NCBI RefSeq assembly: GCF_013364235.1
Contig: NZ_CP054919.1
Coordinates: 2,716,328-2,780,327 of the forward strand
DNA length: 64,000 nucleotides
From: Kitasatospora sp. NA04385
GTDB taxonomy: Bacteria > Actinomycetota > Actinomycetes > Streptomycetales > Streptomycetaceae
Reading direction: 5' to 3'
Shown here: in pieces, positions 26,442 to 37,588 of the stretch
How positions within the stretch are numbered: position 1 is the first letter of the stretch
How the letters are laid out: each line of letters starts with the position of its first letter
Made by a program: the position numbers and the translations under genes
The notes under the pieces: generated by a model
Databases searched by the model: none
What the model was told of the DNA's origin: nothing
Seen by the model: only the letters and a program-made list of their open reading frames with translations

Positions 26442-26464
26442 CGGGGGGGGTCGTCCCCCCTCCG
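26442..26464. terminator. Bidirectional terminator between convergent genes
   Basis: A G-run/C-run hairpin (CGGGGGGG-tcgt-CCCCCC type) lies between the deacetylase-like gene (+) and the hydrolase ending the liv operon (-). Confidence 0.5.
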
Positions 26465-26493
26465 CCCGCCCGGAGCCCCGGATGCCCGGAGCC

Positions 26494-27348
26494 CTAGCGC
26501 AGTGCCGCCGCCAGGCTCTCCGACCAGATGATCGAGTAGTGGTTGGTGCCCGGCACCGGCTCGGCCGGGAGCCCGACCCCCGCCGCGGCCAGCCGGTCGG
26601 TGTCGTAGAGGGCCTGCGGCTCGTCCATCAGGCCGCGCTCGGCGTACAGGAAGCGGGTGGGGACGGTCAGGCGGTGGATCGCGCCGGCGGCCTCCGGGTC
26701 GAGCAGGACCTGGGCGCCGTCGGTGGTGATCGCCTCGTGGACGCAGGAGGAGACCAGCGCGGGGGCCTCGCCGACCAGGTCGCGCTGGGTGTAGGCGTCG
26801 AGTTCGGCGGTCCACGGGTCGAACGCGGGGTGGGCCCGCCAGAACGCGCGGTACGCCTCGCGGTCGGGGAAGGTCATCGAGAGCCGGGCCAGCGCCGGGC
26901 CGAGGACGGCGGCCAGCGCGTCCTGCTCGCCGACGCCGGGCGGCAGCGGGAAGGTGACGGCGCCGTCGACCAGGGTGAGTTCGGCGACCAGCCCGGGGTG
27001 CCGGGTCGCGGTGAGGGCGCCGACCCAGGCGCCCATGGAGTGGCCCACCAGCCGGACCGGGCCCGCGTCCAGGGCGGTGATCAGCGCGGCGACGTCCTCC
27101 GCGTGGCGGGCCAGGCCCCAGGGGCCCGGCAGGTCGCGGCTGGCGGCGCGCCCGCGCAGGTCGGGGGCGTACAGCGCGACCCGGCCGTCGAGCAGCCGGG
27201 CCAGGCCGGCCCAGGCCAGCGCGTTGGCGGTGATGCCGTGCACGGCGACCACCACGGGCGCGTCGGGGACGGTCGCGGGCCAGTGCAGGACGGCGAGGTC
27301 GCCGCCGTCGACGGGGACGGTCAGGGCGGCGGGCCGGGAGTTGGTCAT
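26494..27348 (-). CDS. Alpha/beta hydrolase at the end of the liv operon
   Basis: A 284-aa serine hydrolase fold with oxyanion region VVVAVHGITANALAW, nucleophile elbow GHSMGA, late Asp region YAERGLMDEP and catalytic His in GTNHYSIIW. The closest by-eye relatives are enol-lactonase/esterase-type enzymes. Its ATG overlaps the stop of the permease gene livM (ATGA), so it is translated with the ABC importer operon. This suggests it acts on the imported compound or a derivative, perhaps a lactone or ester. The substrate is unknown. Confidence 0.85.
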   Translation of the reverse strand: MTNSRPAALTVPVDGGDLAVLHWPATVPDAPVVVAVHGITANALAWAGLARLLDGRVALYAPDLRGRAASRDLPGPWGLARHAEDVAALITALDAGPVRLVGHSMGAWVGALTATRHPGLVAELTLVDGAVTFPLPPGVGEQDALAAVLGPALARLSMTFPDREAYRAFWRAHPAFDPWTAELDAYTQRDLVGEAPALVSSCVHEAITTDGAQVLLDPEAAGAIHRLTVPTRFLYAERGLMDEPQALYDTDRLAAAGVGLPAEPVPGTNHYSIIWSESLAAALR

Positions 27349-28415
27349 GCGGCGCCTTCCGGTACGGCGGTGACGGGGGCGGCGGTCTTCGCGGTGCGGC
27401 CGGGGCGCAGCCGGGCGGGCAGCTTGGCGAGGCCGCCGGGCAGCAGGTAGACCACGGCGACGAAGAGCGTACCGAGCAGGAACAGCGGCTGGGAGAGCGG
27501 GACCCGCAGCACGGCGGGCAGGTCGGCGACGGTGCCGGAGTTGGCGAGGTCGCCGAGCCGGTGCGCGGCCCAGGTGTAGAGGACGCCGCCGAGCAGCGGG
27601 CCCCAGCGGGTGCCGGAGCCGCCGAGGACGACCATCACCAGCAGGGCGAGCGTCGCGTCGGAGCTCGCCGCCTGCGGGGTCGCGCCGCCGGTGAGCAGCA
27701 GGTAGACCACGCCGCCGGCGCCGGCCAGCGCGCCGGAGACGGTGAACGCGACGAGCTTGAAGCCGTACGGGCGCAGTCCGAGCACCTCGACGCGGCGCTC
27801 GTTCTCCCGGATGCCGGCCCAGATCCGGCCGGTGGGCGAGGAGACCGTCCAGTGCACCACCGCGAGCACCAGGACCAGGTAGGCGAGGGCGATCCAGTAC
27901 AGGTTGGCGGTGTTCTGGATGCCGACCAGCGCGTCGGGGAGGTGTTCGGCGGGGGCGGCCCGGCCCTCCTCGCCGCCGGTGATGCCGCCGGGGTTGCGCT
28001 GCACCAGGATCGCGCCGGCCTGGGCGAAGGCGAGGGTGACCATGGAGAAGCCGATGCCGGTGACCCGCAGCGAGACCGAGCCGAGGGCGAGGGCGAGGAC
28101 GACCGAGCAGGCGGTGCCGAACAGCGCGGCGGGCCCGAAGCCGAGGCCGAACTCCAGCATGGCCAGGTCGGTGGCGTACAGGCCGGTGGCGAAGTAGAGG
28201 GCGTGCCCGAAGGAGAGCAGCCCGGTGCGGCCGAGCAGCAGGTCGTAGCCGGTGGCGAGGCCACCGTAGAGCAGGCACAGGGCGATCAGTTGCAGGCTGC
28301 CGGGGCTGCCGAGCGGCCCGTCGAGCAGGCCGGGCAGCGGGAGGGCGCTGTACGGCGCGGCGCACAGGGCGAGCAGCAGGGCCAGCGGCCACCAGCGCTT
28401 GAGGTGGGTGGTCAT
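27345..28415 (-). CDS. livM: HAAT-type ABC importer permease LivM
   Basis: A 356-aa permease with about nine to ten membrane helices and the LivM-type core (YDLLLGRTGLLSFGHALYF, GIRENERRVEVLGL, EAA-like loop). It forms the channel with LivH for hydrophobic amino acids or related carboxylates. Its ATG overlaps the livH stop by 4 bp, and its stop overlaps the hydrolase start by 4 bp, so translation is coupled throughout. The C-terminus has a short basic tail. Confidence 0.9.
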   Translation of the reverse strand: MTTHLKRWWPLALLLALCAAPYSALPLPGLLDGPLGSPGSLQLIALCLLYGGLATGYDLLLGRTGLLSFGHALYFATGLYATDLAMLEFGLGFGPAALFGTACSVVLALALGSVSLRVTGIGFSMVTLAFAQAGAILVQRNPGGITGGEEGRAAPAEHLPDALVGIQNTANLYWIALAYLVLVLAVVHWTVSSPTGRIWAGIRENERRVEVLGLRPYGFKLVAFTVSGALAGAGGVVYLLLTGGATPQAASSDATLALLVMVVLGGSGTRWGPLLGGVLYTWAAHRLGDLANSGTVADLPAVLRVPLSQPLFLLGTLFVAVVYLLPGGLAKLPARLRPGRTAKTAAPVTAVPEGAA

Positions 28416-29292
28416 GCGAGTCTCCCGGTGAGTCCGCGGGGCTTGACGAGCAGGAGGACGGCGAGCAGGACGACCACCGAGAGGTCGCCGAGTCCGGCCG
28501 TGCCCCCCAGCCCGGGAATGGCGGCGTAGTTGGCGAACTGCTGGACGAGGCCGACGCCGACCGAGGCGACGGCGGCGCCGGTGACCGAGCCCATGCCGCC
28601 CATGACGACCACCACGAAGGCGAAGATCAGCAGGCCGGTGCCCTGGGAGGGGTTGACGGAGCCGAAGTAGAGGCCGGCCAGGGCCCCGCCGAGCGAGGCG
28701 GCGGCGCCGCCGATGGCGAAGACCAGGGTGAAGGCCCGGCGGACGTCGATGCCCAGCGCGGTGACCATGGCGCGGTCCTCGACGCCGGCCCGCACGATCA
28801 GGCCGTAGCGGGTGCGGGCCAGGAACAGCCGCAGCAGGAGCAGGACGGCGAGGGCGGCGGCGATCAGGACGAAGCGGTTGACGGGGACGGCCGCCCCCAG
28901 CAGGTCCACGGTGCCGGACAGCGCGGCGGGCTGCGGGAAGGGGCGGGCGTCGGAGCCCCAGATGCCCATCAGCAGGGCGGGCAGGGCGAGTCCGACGCCG
29001 ACGGTGGCCAGGATCTGGTCGCGGGGGCGGGCGTACAGCGGGCGGATCAGGGCGAGTTCGAGCAGCACGGAGGCGGCGGTGCCGACCAGGGTGCCGAACG
29101 GGACGGCCAGCCAGAAGCCCATCCCGCCGTCGGTGGCGGCCCACCAGGCGGCGTAGGCGCCGACCGAGAGCAGCGCGCCGTGGGCGAAGTTGAGCACGTC
29201 CATCAGGCCGAAGATCAGCGAGAGGCCGGAGGCGACCAGGAAGTACAGCGCACCGAGCCCGAGTCCGGTGCAGGCGAGCAGGACGACGGTGT

Positions 29293-29296
<4 letters not shown>
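28412..29296 (-). CDS. livH: HAAT-type ABC importer permease LivH
   Basis: A 294-aa membrane permease with the diagnostic N-terminus ALYFLVASGLSLIFGLMDVLNFAHGA of LivH proteins and about eight helices. The cytoplasmic loop RAGVEDRAMVTALGID is where the ATPase subunits dock. Start ATG 29296 overlaps the livF stop (29293-29295). Partner of LivM. Confidence 0.92.
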
Positions 29297-30023
<727 letters not shown>

Positions 30024-30027
<4 letters not shown>

Positions 30028-30782
30028 AGCGCCTCCCCGAGGTAGGCCCCCTGGACGGTGGCGTCGGCCATCACGGCGTCGGGGGTGTCGAGTGCGAGCA
30101 GGGTGCCGTGGTGCATCACGGCGAGCCGGTCGGCCAGGCCCAGCAGGACGTCCATGTGGTGCTCGACCATCAGGACGGTGCGGCCCTGCTCCCGGTGGAC
30201 GGAGCGGATCAGCTCGACCAGCGCGGGCACCTCCTCGGCGCTGACGCCGGCCATCGGCTCGTCCAGCAGGATCAGCCGCGGCTCGCCCACCAGCAGCACC
30301 GCGAGCTCCAGCTTGCGCTTGCCGCCGTGCGAGAGGGACCCGGCGAGGTCGTCGGCGCGGTCGGCCAGGCCGGTGCGCTCCAGGGTCTGTTCGACCTGCT
30401 GCCGGTAGCGGCCCGCGCGGCGCCAGATCCGGTACGAGGCGCCGGGCCCGGCCGCCGCCTGGGCGGCCAGCCGGACGTGCTCGGCGACGGTGAGGCCGGG
30501 CCACAGCGAGGAGGTCTGGAAGGTCCGGCCCAGGCCCCGCCGGGCCCGGGCGGGCACCGGCAGGGCGGTGATGTCCGCGCCGTCCAGGTGCAGCGAGCCG
30601 TGGGTGGCGGGGTAGAGGCCGGAGACCAGGTTGAACAGGGAGGTCTTGCCCGCCCCGTTCGGGCCGATGAAGGCGACGAACTCGCCCTCGGCCACCTCCA
30701 GGCTCACGTCCTGCACGATCGGGACGCCGCGCACGGACCAGCCGAGGCCGTCCAGCCGCAGGACCGGGGCGGGGGCGGCCAT
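30024..30782 (-). CDS. livG: HAAT-type ABC importer ATPase LivG
   Basis: A 252-aa ATP-binding subunit: Walker A GPNGAGKTS, LivG-type LGRTFQTSSLWPGLTV Q-loop, a modified signature LSHGGKRKLELA (LSxGxxR, usual for LivG), Walker B LILLDEPMAG and H-loop VEHHMDV. It starts 5 bp after the substrate-binding protein gene. Second gene of the five-gene importer operon. Confidence 0.92.
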
Positions 30783-30787
30783 GCCGC

Positions 30788-32032
30788 TCAGCCCGCCATC
30801 TTGGCGACCGGCGGGGCGACCTGCTCGGCGCTCAGGATCTTCTCTGCGGTGGGCCGGGCGTCGGCGCCGGTGCCGGTCAGCTTGACCTGGAACATCGGCT
30901 GCAGCAGCGCGTGGTCCTCGGCCCGGACGGTCAGCCGGCCCTTGACGCCGTCGAAGCTCCAGCCCTCCAGGGCCTTCACCAGCGCGTCGGTGTCGGCGTC
31001 GGAGCCCTTGTTGGCCTCCAGCGCGTGCACCACCATCTGGGCGGCGGTGAAGCCGTCGGGGGTGAACAGGTCGGGCTTGGAGCCCGCCTTGGTGACCGCG
31101 TCCGTCATCGCCAGCTCGGCCTCGGTGCCGCCGGCCGCGCCCGCGAAGTAGTGGTTCAGGAAGTCGATCTTCTCGGCGGCGGGGCCGAACAGCGGGTAGG
31201 AGGCGGCCACGTCCAGGCCGGTGACCACCTTGGTCGCGGCGAACACGTCCTGCTGGTTGAGCGAGGTCCACAGCGCGGAGGCGGTGTCGCCGGCCCACGC
31301 CACGTACAGCAGGTCGGGCTTGGCGGCCTTGGCCTGGGTGGCGAACGGGGTCAGGTCGGTGGCCGACGGCGGGGCCAGCACGGCGTCCACGCTCGCGCCC
31401 TCGCCGCCCAGCACGTCCTTCACGGCGGCCACGTTGGCCTGCCCGAAGGCGTTGTCCTGGGCCAGCACGGTGACCTTCTTGCCCTTGGCGTCGCCGATGA
31501 ACGAGGCCGCCGCCCTGGTGTCCTGGTACGACTGGCGGCCCGAGCGGAAGGTGTACTTGTTCAGGCCGGTGACCTTGTCGGCGGCGGCCGGGCCGGAGAT
31601 GAACAGCACCTTGTTCTGCGCGGCGATCGGGCCGACCTGCAGGGCCACGCCCGAGGCGGTCGAGCCCGCCAGGATGTGCACGTTCTTACCGATCAGGTCC
31701 TTGGCCGCCGAGACCGCCTTGGCCGGGTCGCCCGCGTCGTCCTGCTCGGTGACCTCCACCGGGTGCCCGTCCACCGCGCCGGTGCCCTTGGTGGCGTAGG
31801 CCAGGCCCGCCTTGAAGCCCTCCAGGTACTGCTTGCCGTACGCGGCCAGCGGGCCGGTCTTCGAGTACACCAGGCCGACCTTGACCGGGCTCCCGTCGCC
31901 CCCGCCGCCACCGGCCTCGGCCGAGGTGCCCGCGGTGCCGGCCTTCGCGCAGCCCGCGGCGAGCAGCACGCAGGCGGCCAGCGCGGCGAACCGGCGGACG
32001 GGGCGTCTGTGGGTGGCGTCCGTGACTGACAT
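30788..32032 (-). CDS. livK: HAAT-type ABC substrate-binding lipoprotein
   Basis: A 414-aa lipoprotein, anchored at Cys28 (LLAAGC) with a Gly-rich spacer, then a two-lobed periplasmic-binding fold of the Leu/Ile/Val or amide/aromatic-acid type ([28 protein letters not shown]). It delivers the ligand to LivHM. The LivK family also includes benzoate, urea and short-chain amide receptors, and the divergent CoA-transferase genes hint at a carboxylic or keto-acid ligand. First gene of the operon, with AGGAGC upstream of ATG 32032. Confidence 0.9.
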   Translation of the reverse strand: MSVTDATHRRPVRRFAALAACVLLAAGCAKAGTAGTSAEAGGGGGDGSPVKVGLVYSKTGPLAAYGKQYLEGFKAGLAYATKGTGAVDGHPVEVTEQDDAGDPAKAVSAAKDLIGKNVHILAGSTASGVALQVGPIAAQNKVLFISGPAAADKVTGLNKYTFRSGRQSYQDTRAAASFIGDAKGKKVTVLAQDNAFGQANVAAVKDVLGGEGASVDAVLAPPSATDLTPFATQAKAAKPDLLYVAWAGDTASALWTSLNQQDVFAATKVVTGLDVAASYPLFGPAAEKIDFLNHYFAGAAGGTEAELAMTDAVTKAGSKPDLFTPDGFTAAQMVVHALEANKGSDADTDALVKALEGWSFDGVKGRLTVRAEDHALLQPMFQVKLTGTGADARPTAEKILSAEQVAPPVAKMAG

Positions 32033-32207
32033 GGTGGGGGGCTCCTGACGTGCGGGTGCTGGTGGGATGCCGGAACCGTAGGGGCGCGCCACCGGGGACG
32101 ACATGTGGCGGGGACATGCATCGGCCGCCTGCACTGTGTGGCCCGCCGCCATGTCGCGGTGGTGCCCGGCCCGGGGTGTGCGGCGGGCACATGGCGCCGG
32201 CCCGCCG

Positions 32208-32226
32208 CATGGCGGCGACCGCCATG
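32208..32226. promoter_or_regulatory. Perfect 8-3-8 palindrome, probable operator
   Basis: CATGGCGG-cga-CCGCCATG lies in the 265-bp divergent spacer between livK and the CoA-transferase genes. Related half-sites (CCGCCATG at 32146-32153, catgTGGCGG near 32102, catggcgcc near 32190) are scattered in the same spacer. A shared local repressor is plausible. No regulator gene is adjacent. Confidence 0.5.
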
Positions 32227-32297
32227 GAAAGCCCCGGGGCCCGCGGGGAGGGTGGTGCGGCAGTCAGCCCCTCCTCCCCTGGTAAAGGCGGCCCCCC

Positions 32298-33068
32298 TTG
32301 GACAAGGTCCTGGACTCCCCGGCCCGCGCGGTCGGGGACATTCCCGACGGCGCGCTGCTCGCGGTCGGCGGCTTCGGCCTGTGCGGCATCCCGTCCACCC
32401 TGATCGGCGCGCTCGCCGACACCGGCACCACCGGCCTGCGGGTGGTCTCCAACAACTGCGGCGTGGACGACTGGGGCCTGGGCCTGCTGCTGCGCTCCGG
32501 CCGGATCGCCCGGATGACCTCCTCCTACGTCGGCGAGAACAAGGAGTTCGCCCGCCGCTACCTCGGCGGCGAGCTGGAGGTCGAGCTCACCCCGCAGGGC
32601 ACGCTGGCCGAGCGGCTGCGGGCCGGCGGCGCGGGCGTCCCCGCCTTCTACACCCCCGCCGGCGTCGGCACCCAGATCGAGGAGGGCGGCCTGCCCTGGC
32701 GCTACGCCCCCGACGGCACGGTCGCGCTGGCCTCCCCGCCCAAGGAGGTCCGGGAGTTCGGCGGGCGCCGCTACCTGCTGGAGGAGGCCATCACGGCCGA
32801 CTTCGCCCTGGTCCGCGCCGAGGTCGCCGACCGGCACGGCAACTGCGTCTTCCACGCCGCCGCCCGCAACTTCAACCCGCTGTGCGCCACCGCCGGCCGG
32901 ATCACCCTGGTCGAGGCCGACCGGATCGTCGAGCCCGGCGGGATCCCGCCGGACGCCGTCCACCTGCCCGGCGTGTACGTCGACCGGATCGTGGCCGCCG
33001 ACCCCGCCGACCGGCGCATCGAGCGGCGCACCGTCAGCAGCCCCGCCACCCCGGAGGAGTCCCGATGA
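32298..33068 (+). CDS. 3-oxoacid CoA-transferase subunit A
   Basis: A 256-aa alpha subunit of a family I CoA-transferase (succinyl-CoA:3-oxoacid or 3-oxoadipate type). The CoA-binding loop is clear: [19 protein letters not shown], then [16 protein letters not shown]. It joins with subunit B to move CoA from succinyl-CoA to a 3-oxo acid. TTG 32298 is the start, with AAAGGCGG upstream. An ATGA overlap couples it to subunit B. ScoA (acetoacetate) and PcaI (3-oxoadipate) cannot be separated by eye. Confidence 0.92.
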   Translation: MDKVLDSPARAVGDIPDGALLAVGGFGLCGIPSTLIGALADTGTTGLRVVSNNCGVDDWGLGLLLRSGRIARMTSSYVGENKEFARRYLGGELEVELTPQGTLAERLRAGGAGVPAFYTPAGVGTQIEEGGLPWRYAPDGTVALASPPKEVREFGGRRYLLEEAITADFALVRAEVADRHGNCVFHAAARNFNPLCATAGRITLVEADRIVEPGGIPPDAVHLPGVYVDRIVAADPADRRIERRTVSSPATPEESR

Positions 33069-33703
33069 CCGCCGCCACCGACCCCCGCGAGGCGCTCGCC
33101 GCGCGGGCCGCCCGCGAACTGCGCGACGGCCAGTACGTCAACCTCGGCATCGGCCTGCCCACCCTGATCCCGGGCCACCTGCCGCCCGGCGTGCACGTCG
33201 TCCTGCACTCCGAGAACGGCATCCTGGGCACCGGCCGCTACCCCGCCGACGCCGACGTCGACCCCGACCTGATCAACGCCGGCAAGGAGACCGTCACCGT
33301 CAACCCCGGTGCGGCGTACTTCGATTCGGCGTTCTCCTTCGGCATGGTCCGCTCCGGCCGGATCGACGTCTCGGTGCTCGGCGCGATGCAGGTCTCCGCC
33401 CGCGGCGACCTCGCCAACTGGATGATCCCCGGCCGGATGGTCAAGGGCATGGGCGGCGCGATGGACCTCGTGCACGGTGCCCGCCGGCTGATCGTCGTCA
33501 TGGAGCACACCGCCAAGGACGGCACCCCCAAGCTGGTCGACGAGCTGTCCCTGCCCGCCACCGGCCGCGCCGTCGTCCACCGCGTCGTCACCGACCTGGC
33601 CACCCTCGACGTCACCCCCGCGGGCCTGCGGCTGGTCTCCCTCGCCGACGGCGTCACCCTGGACCGGGTGCGGGCCGCCACCGAACCCCCGGTCCTGGCC
33701 TGA
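33065..33703 (+). CDS. 3-oxoacid CoA-transferase subunit B
   Basis: A 212-aa beta subunit carrying the catalytic glutamate (Glu50, in HSENGILG) that forms the glutamyl-CoA thioester. The start overlaps the stop of subunit A (ATGA). The heterodimer would feed acetoacetate or 3-oxoadipate into acetyl-CoA/succinyl-CoA metabolism. The gene pair diverges from the liv importer operon, which may supply its substrate. Confidence 0.92.
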   Translation: MTAATDPREALAARAARELRDGQYVNLGIGLPTLIPGHLPPGVHVVLHSENGILGTGRYPADADVDPDLINAGKETVTVNPGAAYFDSAFSFGMVRSGRIDVSVLGAMQVSARGDLANWMIPGRMVKGMGGAMDLVHGARRLIVVMEHTAKDGTPKLVDELSLPATGRAVVHRVVTDLATLDVTPAGLRLVSLADGVTLDRVRAATEPPVLA

Positions 33704-33721
33704 TCCGGACCGGCCGGGGTT

Positions 33722-33756
33722 CCGGGGCGGCGGGAGGACTCCCCCTGCCGCCCCGG
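33722..33756. terminator. Bidirectional terminator
   Basis: A 10-bp stem CCGGGGCGGC / GCCGCCCCGG between the convergent CoA-transferase (+) and uracil-DNA glycosylase (-) genes. Confidence 0.7.
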
Positions 33757-33760
33757 CCGG

Positions 33761-34471
33761 TCACTTCTGCAGGTTCGGGATCTGCCAGTCGATCGGCTTC
33801 CGGCCGAAGCCCTCCAGCGCCTCGTTGATCTGCGAGAACGGCTTGCTGCCGAGGAACAGCTTCGCCGACAGCGGCGAGGGGTGCGCGCCCTGGACGACCA
33901 CGTGCCGTTCGGTGTCGATCAGCGGGAGCTTCTTCTTCGCGTAGCCGCCCCACAGCACGAACACGCAGGGCTCCTCGCGGGCGCTGACCGCCTTGATCAC
34001 CGCGTCGGTGAACTTCTCCCAGCCCTTGTTCTTGTGCGAGTTGGCCTCGTGCGCCCGCACCGTGAGCACCGCGTTGAGCAGCAGCACGCCCTGCTCGGCC
34101 CACGGCATCAGGTACCCGTTGTCCGGGACGGTCAGGCCCAGGTCGGTGCCCAGCTCCTTGTAGATGTTGCGCAGCGACGGCGGCGTCCGGACGCCCGGCA
34201 GCACGGAGAAGCTCATGCCGTGCGCCTGCCCGTTGTCGTGGTACGGGTCCTGGCCGAGGATCAGCACCTCGACGTCCTGGTAGGCGGTCGCGGCGAGCGC
34301 CGAGAACTCCTGCCCGGCGGGCGGGAACACCTCGTGCTCGGCGCGCTCGGCGGCCAGGAACTCGGTCAGCTGCGCGTAGTAGGGCTTGCCGGTCTCCTCG
34401 GCGAGCACCGCCCGCCAGGACTCGGGCAGTTCCGGCGCGCCGCCCGTGGACGTCTCGGCCAGCTCCGTCAC
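33761..34471 (-). CDS. ung: Uracil-DNA glycosylase
   Basis: A 236-aa family 1 enzyme removing uracil from DNA for base-excision repair. The catalytic motif GQDPYH (Asp75, His78) and the minor-groove motif HPSPLSAKLF are intact, as are the Leu-loop neighbours. The length is standard. GTG 34471 is preceded by GGGAGG at 6 bp. Single-gene unit. The 299-bp spacer to the next gene (34472-34770) shows nothing beyond likely promoters. Confidence 0.95.
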   Translation of the reverse strand: MTELAETSTGGAPELPESWRAVLAEETGKPYYAQLTEFLAAERAEHEVFPPAGQEFSALAATAYQDVEVLILGQDPYHDNGQAHGMSFSVLPGVRTPPSLRNIYKELGTDLGLTVPDNGYLMPWAEQGVLLLNAVLTVRAHEANSHKNKGWEKFTDAVIKAVSAREEPCVFVLWGGYAKKKLPLIDTERHVVVQGAHPSPLSAKLFLGSKPFSQINEALEGFGRKPIDWQIPNLQK

Positions 34472-34770
34472 GTTGTACCTCCCACCGGCCGCGCCGCACG
34501 GCGACCGCTCTCACTCGTAACCGTCGAGCGGGCCCGTCCCGGACCCGCCGCGGTGAACGCTACACAGTCGCGCCGACAGCCCGCGCCGTCGGCGGGCGCC
34601 GCCGCGGCCGGCGAGCGGCGGGACGTGCGCGGACGCCCCTGTGGCCGACCGGCCCGGACGACTAGGCTGATCGGCGTTGGGGCAGCCTGTGGCGCCCGAC
34701 CGGCCAGTGGTGTCCGGTCGGAGCGATCACGAAGATCGTTCGACCTGTGCAAGACCAAGGAGACACCCAC

Positions 34771-35550
34771 GTGGCAGACCGCAAGCCCATCGAGACCTGG
34801 CTGACCGACATGGACGGAGTCCTCATCCACGAGGGCGTGCCGATCCCCGGGGCCGATGCCTTCATCAAGCGGCTGCGTGAGTCCGGGAAGCCCTTCCTCG
34901 TGCTCACCAACAACTCGATCTACACCCAGCGCGACCTGCACGCCCGCCTCGCCCGGATGGGCCTGGACGTGCCCGCGGAGCACATCTGGACGTCCGCGCT
35001 GGCGACCGCGAAGTTCCTGGACGACCAGCGCCCGGGCGGCACCGCGTACGTGATCGGCGAGGCCGGCCTGACCACCGCGCTGCACGACACCGGCTACGTA
35101 CTGACCGACACCGCCCCGGACTTCGTGGTGCTGGGCGAGACCCGGACGTACTCCTTCGAGGCGATGACCAAGGCCGTCCGGCTGATCAACGACGGTGCCC
35201 GGTTCATCGCCACCAACCCGGACGAGACCGGCCCGTCCGCCGAGGGCGCGCTGCCCGCGACCGGCGCGGTGGCCGCGCTGATCACCAAGGCGACCGGCGT
35301 GGAGCCGTACTTCGTCGGCAAGCCGAACCCGCTGATGATGCGCGCGGGCCTGAACGCGATCGGCGCGCACTCGGAGAACAGCGCGATGATCGGCGACCGG
35401 ATGGACACCGACATCGTCTCCGGCATGGAGGCGGGCATGTCGACCTTCCTGGTGCTGACCGGCCTGACCCACGCCTCCGAGGTCGACCGCTTCCCGTACC
35501 GGCCGACCCAGGTGGTCAACTCGATCGCCGACCTGGTCGAGCTGGTCTGA
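34771..35550 (+). CDS. NagD-like HAD-IIA phosphatase
   Basis: A 259-aa haloacid-dehalogenase superfamily phosphatase, subclass IIA. Motif I is WLTDMDGVL, motif II LTNNS, the C2 cap lies between, and motifs III/IV are GKPNPLM and [10 protein letters not shown]. Relatives hydrolyse UMP, GMP or sugar phosphates, and the physiological substrate is unsettled. GTG 34771 with AAGGAGA upstream was preferred over an earlier ATG at 34747. It ends in a 16-bp terminator hairpin. Confidence 0.9.
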   Translation: MADRKPIETWLTDMDGVLIHEGVPIPGADAFIKRLRESGKPFLVLTNNSIYTQRDLHARLARMGLDVPAEHIWTSALATAKFLDDQRPGGTAYVIGEAGLTTALHDTGYVLTDTAPDFVVLGETRTYSFEAMTKAVRLINDGARFIATNPDETGPSAEGALPATGAVAALITKATGVEPYFVGKPNPLMMRAGLNAIGAHSENSAMIGDRMDTDIVSGMEAGMSTFLVLTGLTHASEVDRFPYRPTQVVNSIADLVELV

Positions 35551-35557
35551 CCCGCCC

Positions 35558-35592
35558 CGGAGGGCCCCGGCGCGCCGCGCCGGGGCCCTCCG
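35558..35592. terminator. Strong bidirectional terminator
   Basis: A perfect 16-bp inverted repeat with a GCC loop (arms 35558-35573 and 35577-35592) lies between the convergent HAD phosphatase and LysR-type genes. Confidence 0.85.
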
Positions 35593-36530
35593 TCATGCCA
35601 GGTCGCGGGCGTCGGCGCCGGGCAGCCAGTCGCGGTCGGGGCGGTACTCCAGCCAGCGGCGGTCGCGGCCGCGGTCGGCGAAGGCGCGCAGCAGGGCGGG
35701 GACGGCGGGGTGGGGGCGCTCGCGGTGCCAGACCAGCGACCAGGCGTACAGCGGGACGGGGTCGGCGAGCGGGCGGACGGTCAGGCCGGGCGGGACGGCG
35801 AGCGGGAGTTCGGCGGGCAGCAGGGTGCAGCCGTCGGGGACGGCGCCGACCCGTTCCAGCAGGTGGGCCAGGCCGAGGTTGGCCTCGCCGGGCAGCAGCG
35901 GGACGCCGAAGCGCTCGCCGAACCGGGCCAGGAAGTCCAGCCGGGCCGGGTCGGCGGGCAGCACCAGCCGCAGCGCGGCCAGGTCGGCGGGCGCAGCCGG
36001 TCGGCGCGGGCCAGCGGGTGGCCGGCCGGCAGCACCACGTCGACGGGTTCCAGCCGGACCAGCCGGTGCGCCGACTCCGCTCGGCGCCCGGCTGGTGGCG
36101 GCCGAACCCGGCGGCGCTCTCGCCAGGCCAGCGCGCCGGCGACCGCCCCGAGGTCCCGGGCGGGGCCGACCTCGACGGTCAGCCCGGGGGCGGCGGCCAG
36201 CACCTCGCGCACGGTGCGCAGCGGCTCGTACAGGTGGCCCCAGACGTCCAGCCGGGCGGGCGCGGACCGCTGCCGGACGGCGGCGACGGCGGCCTGTCCG
36301 GCGGCCAGCGCGGCCCGCGCGGGGGCGAGCAACTGCTGTCCGGCCTCGGTGAGCCGCACGGCGGCCGGGCCCCGTTCGAGCAGCCGGACGCCCAACTCCC
36401 GTTCCAGGGCCGCGATCCGCTTGGAGGCGGCCTGCTGGCTGATCGCCAACCGCTCGGCGGCGCGCCCGAAGTGGCGCTGTTCGGCGACGGTGACGAAGGC
36501 CCGCAACTGCCGGAGGTCCGGATCGTCCAT
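35593..36530 (-). pseudogene. LysR-family regulator, frameshifted
   Basis: The N-terminal winged-helix part is normal (MDDPDLRQLRAFVTVAEQRH ... ISQQAASKRIAALERELG). The substrate-binding domain continues to about LARADRLR, then the frame changes to PADLAALRLVLPADPARLDF, which runs to the stop at 35593-35595. Restoring one base near 35992 (gggcgcag read as gggccgcag) gives an intact 312-aa protein. The arginine-rich stretch around 36070-36120 may hide a second, compensated pair of indels. It is divergent from the oxidoreductase it would normally control, which is frameshifted too. Real decay or sequence error. Confidence 0.85.
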
Positions 36531-36654
36531 CGCCCCATCATCGCCGACAACCGCCGGTTGTCGTACGGGCGTTCCGGTTGTTGGACCCTCCCGGGGCCCG
36601 GGCCGTTGACTGGGGTCATCACCCGACGGACCACCGGAACAGAGGAGTCGTCCG

Positions 36655-37565
36655 ATGAAGGCACTGGTCCCGGCCCGCGGCACGGTCGAGTTCGCCGAGC
36701 TCCCGCAGCCCGAGCCGCGCCCCGACGAAGTACTGGTGAAGGTCGACGCGTTCTCGGTGAACCGGGGCGAGACCTTCCTGCTGGAGGCCCCGCCGCCGGG
36801 CTGGCGGCCGGGCAAGGACGTCGCCGGGCTGGTCGTGCAGGCCGCCGCGGACGGCAGCGGCCCGGCGGTCGGGCAGCGGGTGGTGGGGCACCCGCCGGGC
36901 GCGGGCTGGGCGGAGTACGCGGCGGTGCGCACGGACGCGCTGGCGGTGCTGCCCGAGCGGCTGGACGCGCCGACGGCCGCCGCGCTGCCGCTGGCGGGCC
37001 TGACCGCGCTGCGGCTGCTGCGCACCGCGGGCGCGGTCACCGGGCGGCGGCTGCTGCTGACCGGGCGTCCGGCGGCGTGGGCCACTACCTGACCGAGCTG
37101 GCCGCGGCCGCCGGGGCGCGGCTGACCGCCGTCACCGCGAGCCCCGAACGCGGGGAGCGGCTGCGGGAGCTGGGCGCCGCCGAGGTGGTGCACGAGGTGG
37201 CCGGCGCGCGCGGCCCGTACGACCTGGTGCTGGAATCCACCGGCGGGGCCGAACTGCCCCGGGCGCTGGCGCTGCTGGCCCCGCGCGGGCGGCTGATCTG
37301 GTTCGGGCAGGCCTCCCGCGAGCCGGTCCGGCTGGACTTCTTCGCCCTGCTGAACGGCCCGGTCTCGGCGACCGTCCGGCACTTCAGCTACGCGGACGTC
37401 GACCACCCGGACGGCCCGGACCTGCACACCCTGGTCCGGCTGACCGCCGAGGGCCGGCTGCACCCCGAACTCGGCCTGGTCGACGACTGGCGGCGCACCG
37501 CCGACGCGATCGCCGACCTGCGCGGCCGCCGGGTGCGCGGCAACACCGTCCTGACCGTCGCCTGA
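36655..37565 (+). pseudogene. Zinc-type (MDR) NAD(P)H oxidoreductase, frameshifted
   Basis: A quinone-oxidoreductase-like medium-chain dehydrogenase/reductase. The first frame gives MKALVPARGTVEFAELPQPE to LLLTG and then stops early (145 aa). The second frame resumes with SGGVGHYLTELAAAAGARLT, the nucleotide-binding glycine motif, and runs to 37565. One missing G in the run at 37063-37065 (acc ggg gcg tcc expected) explains the break. The repaired length is 303 aa. It lacks the four structural-zinc cysteines, as in quinone reductases. AGAGGAG precedes ATG 36655. Divergent from the equally broken LysR gene. Confidence 0.87.
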
Positions 37566-37588
37566 CCTTCCCGACCAGGAGATCCGCC

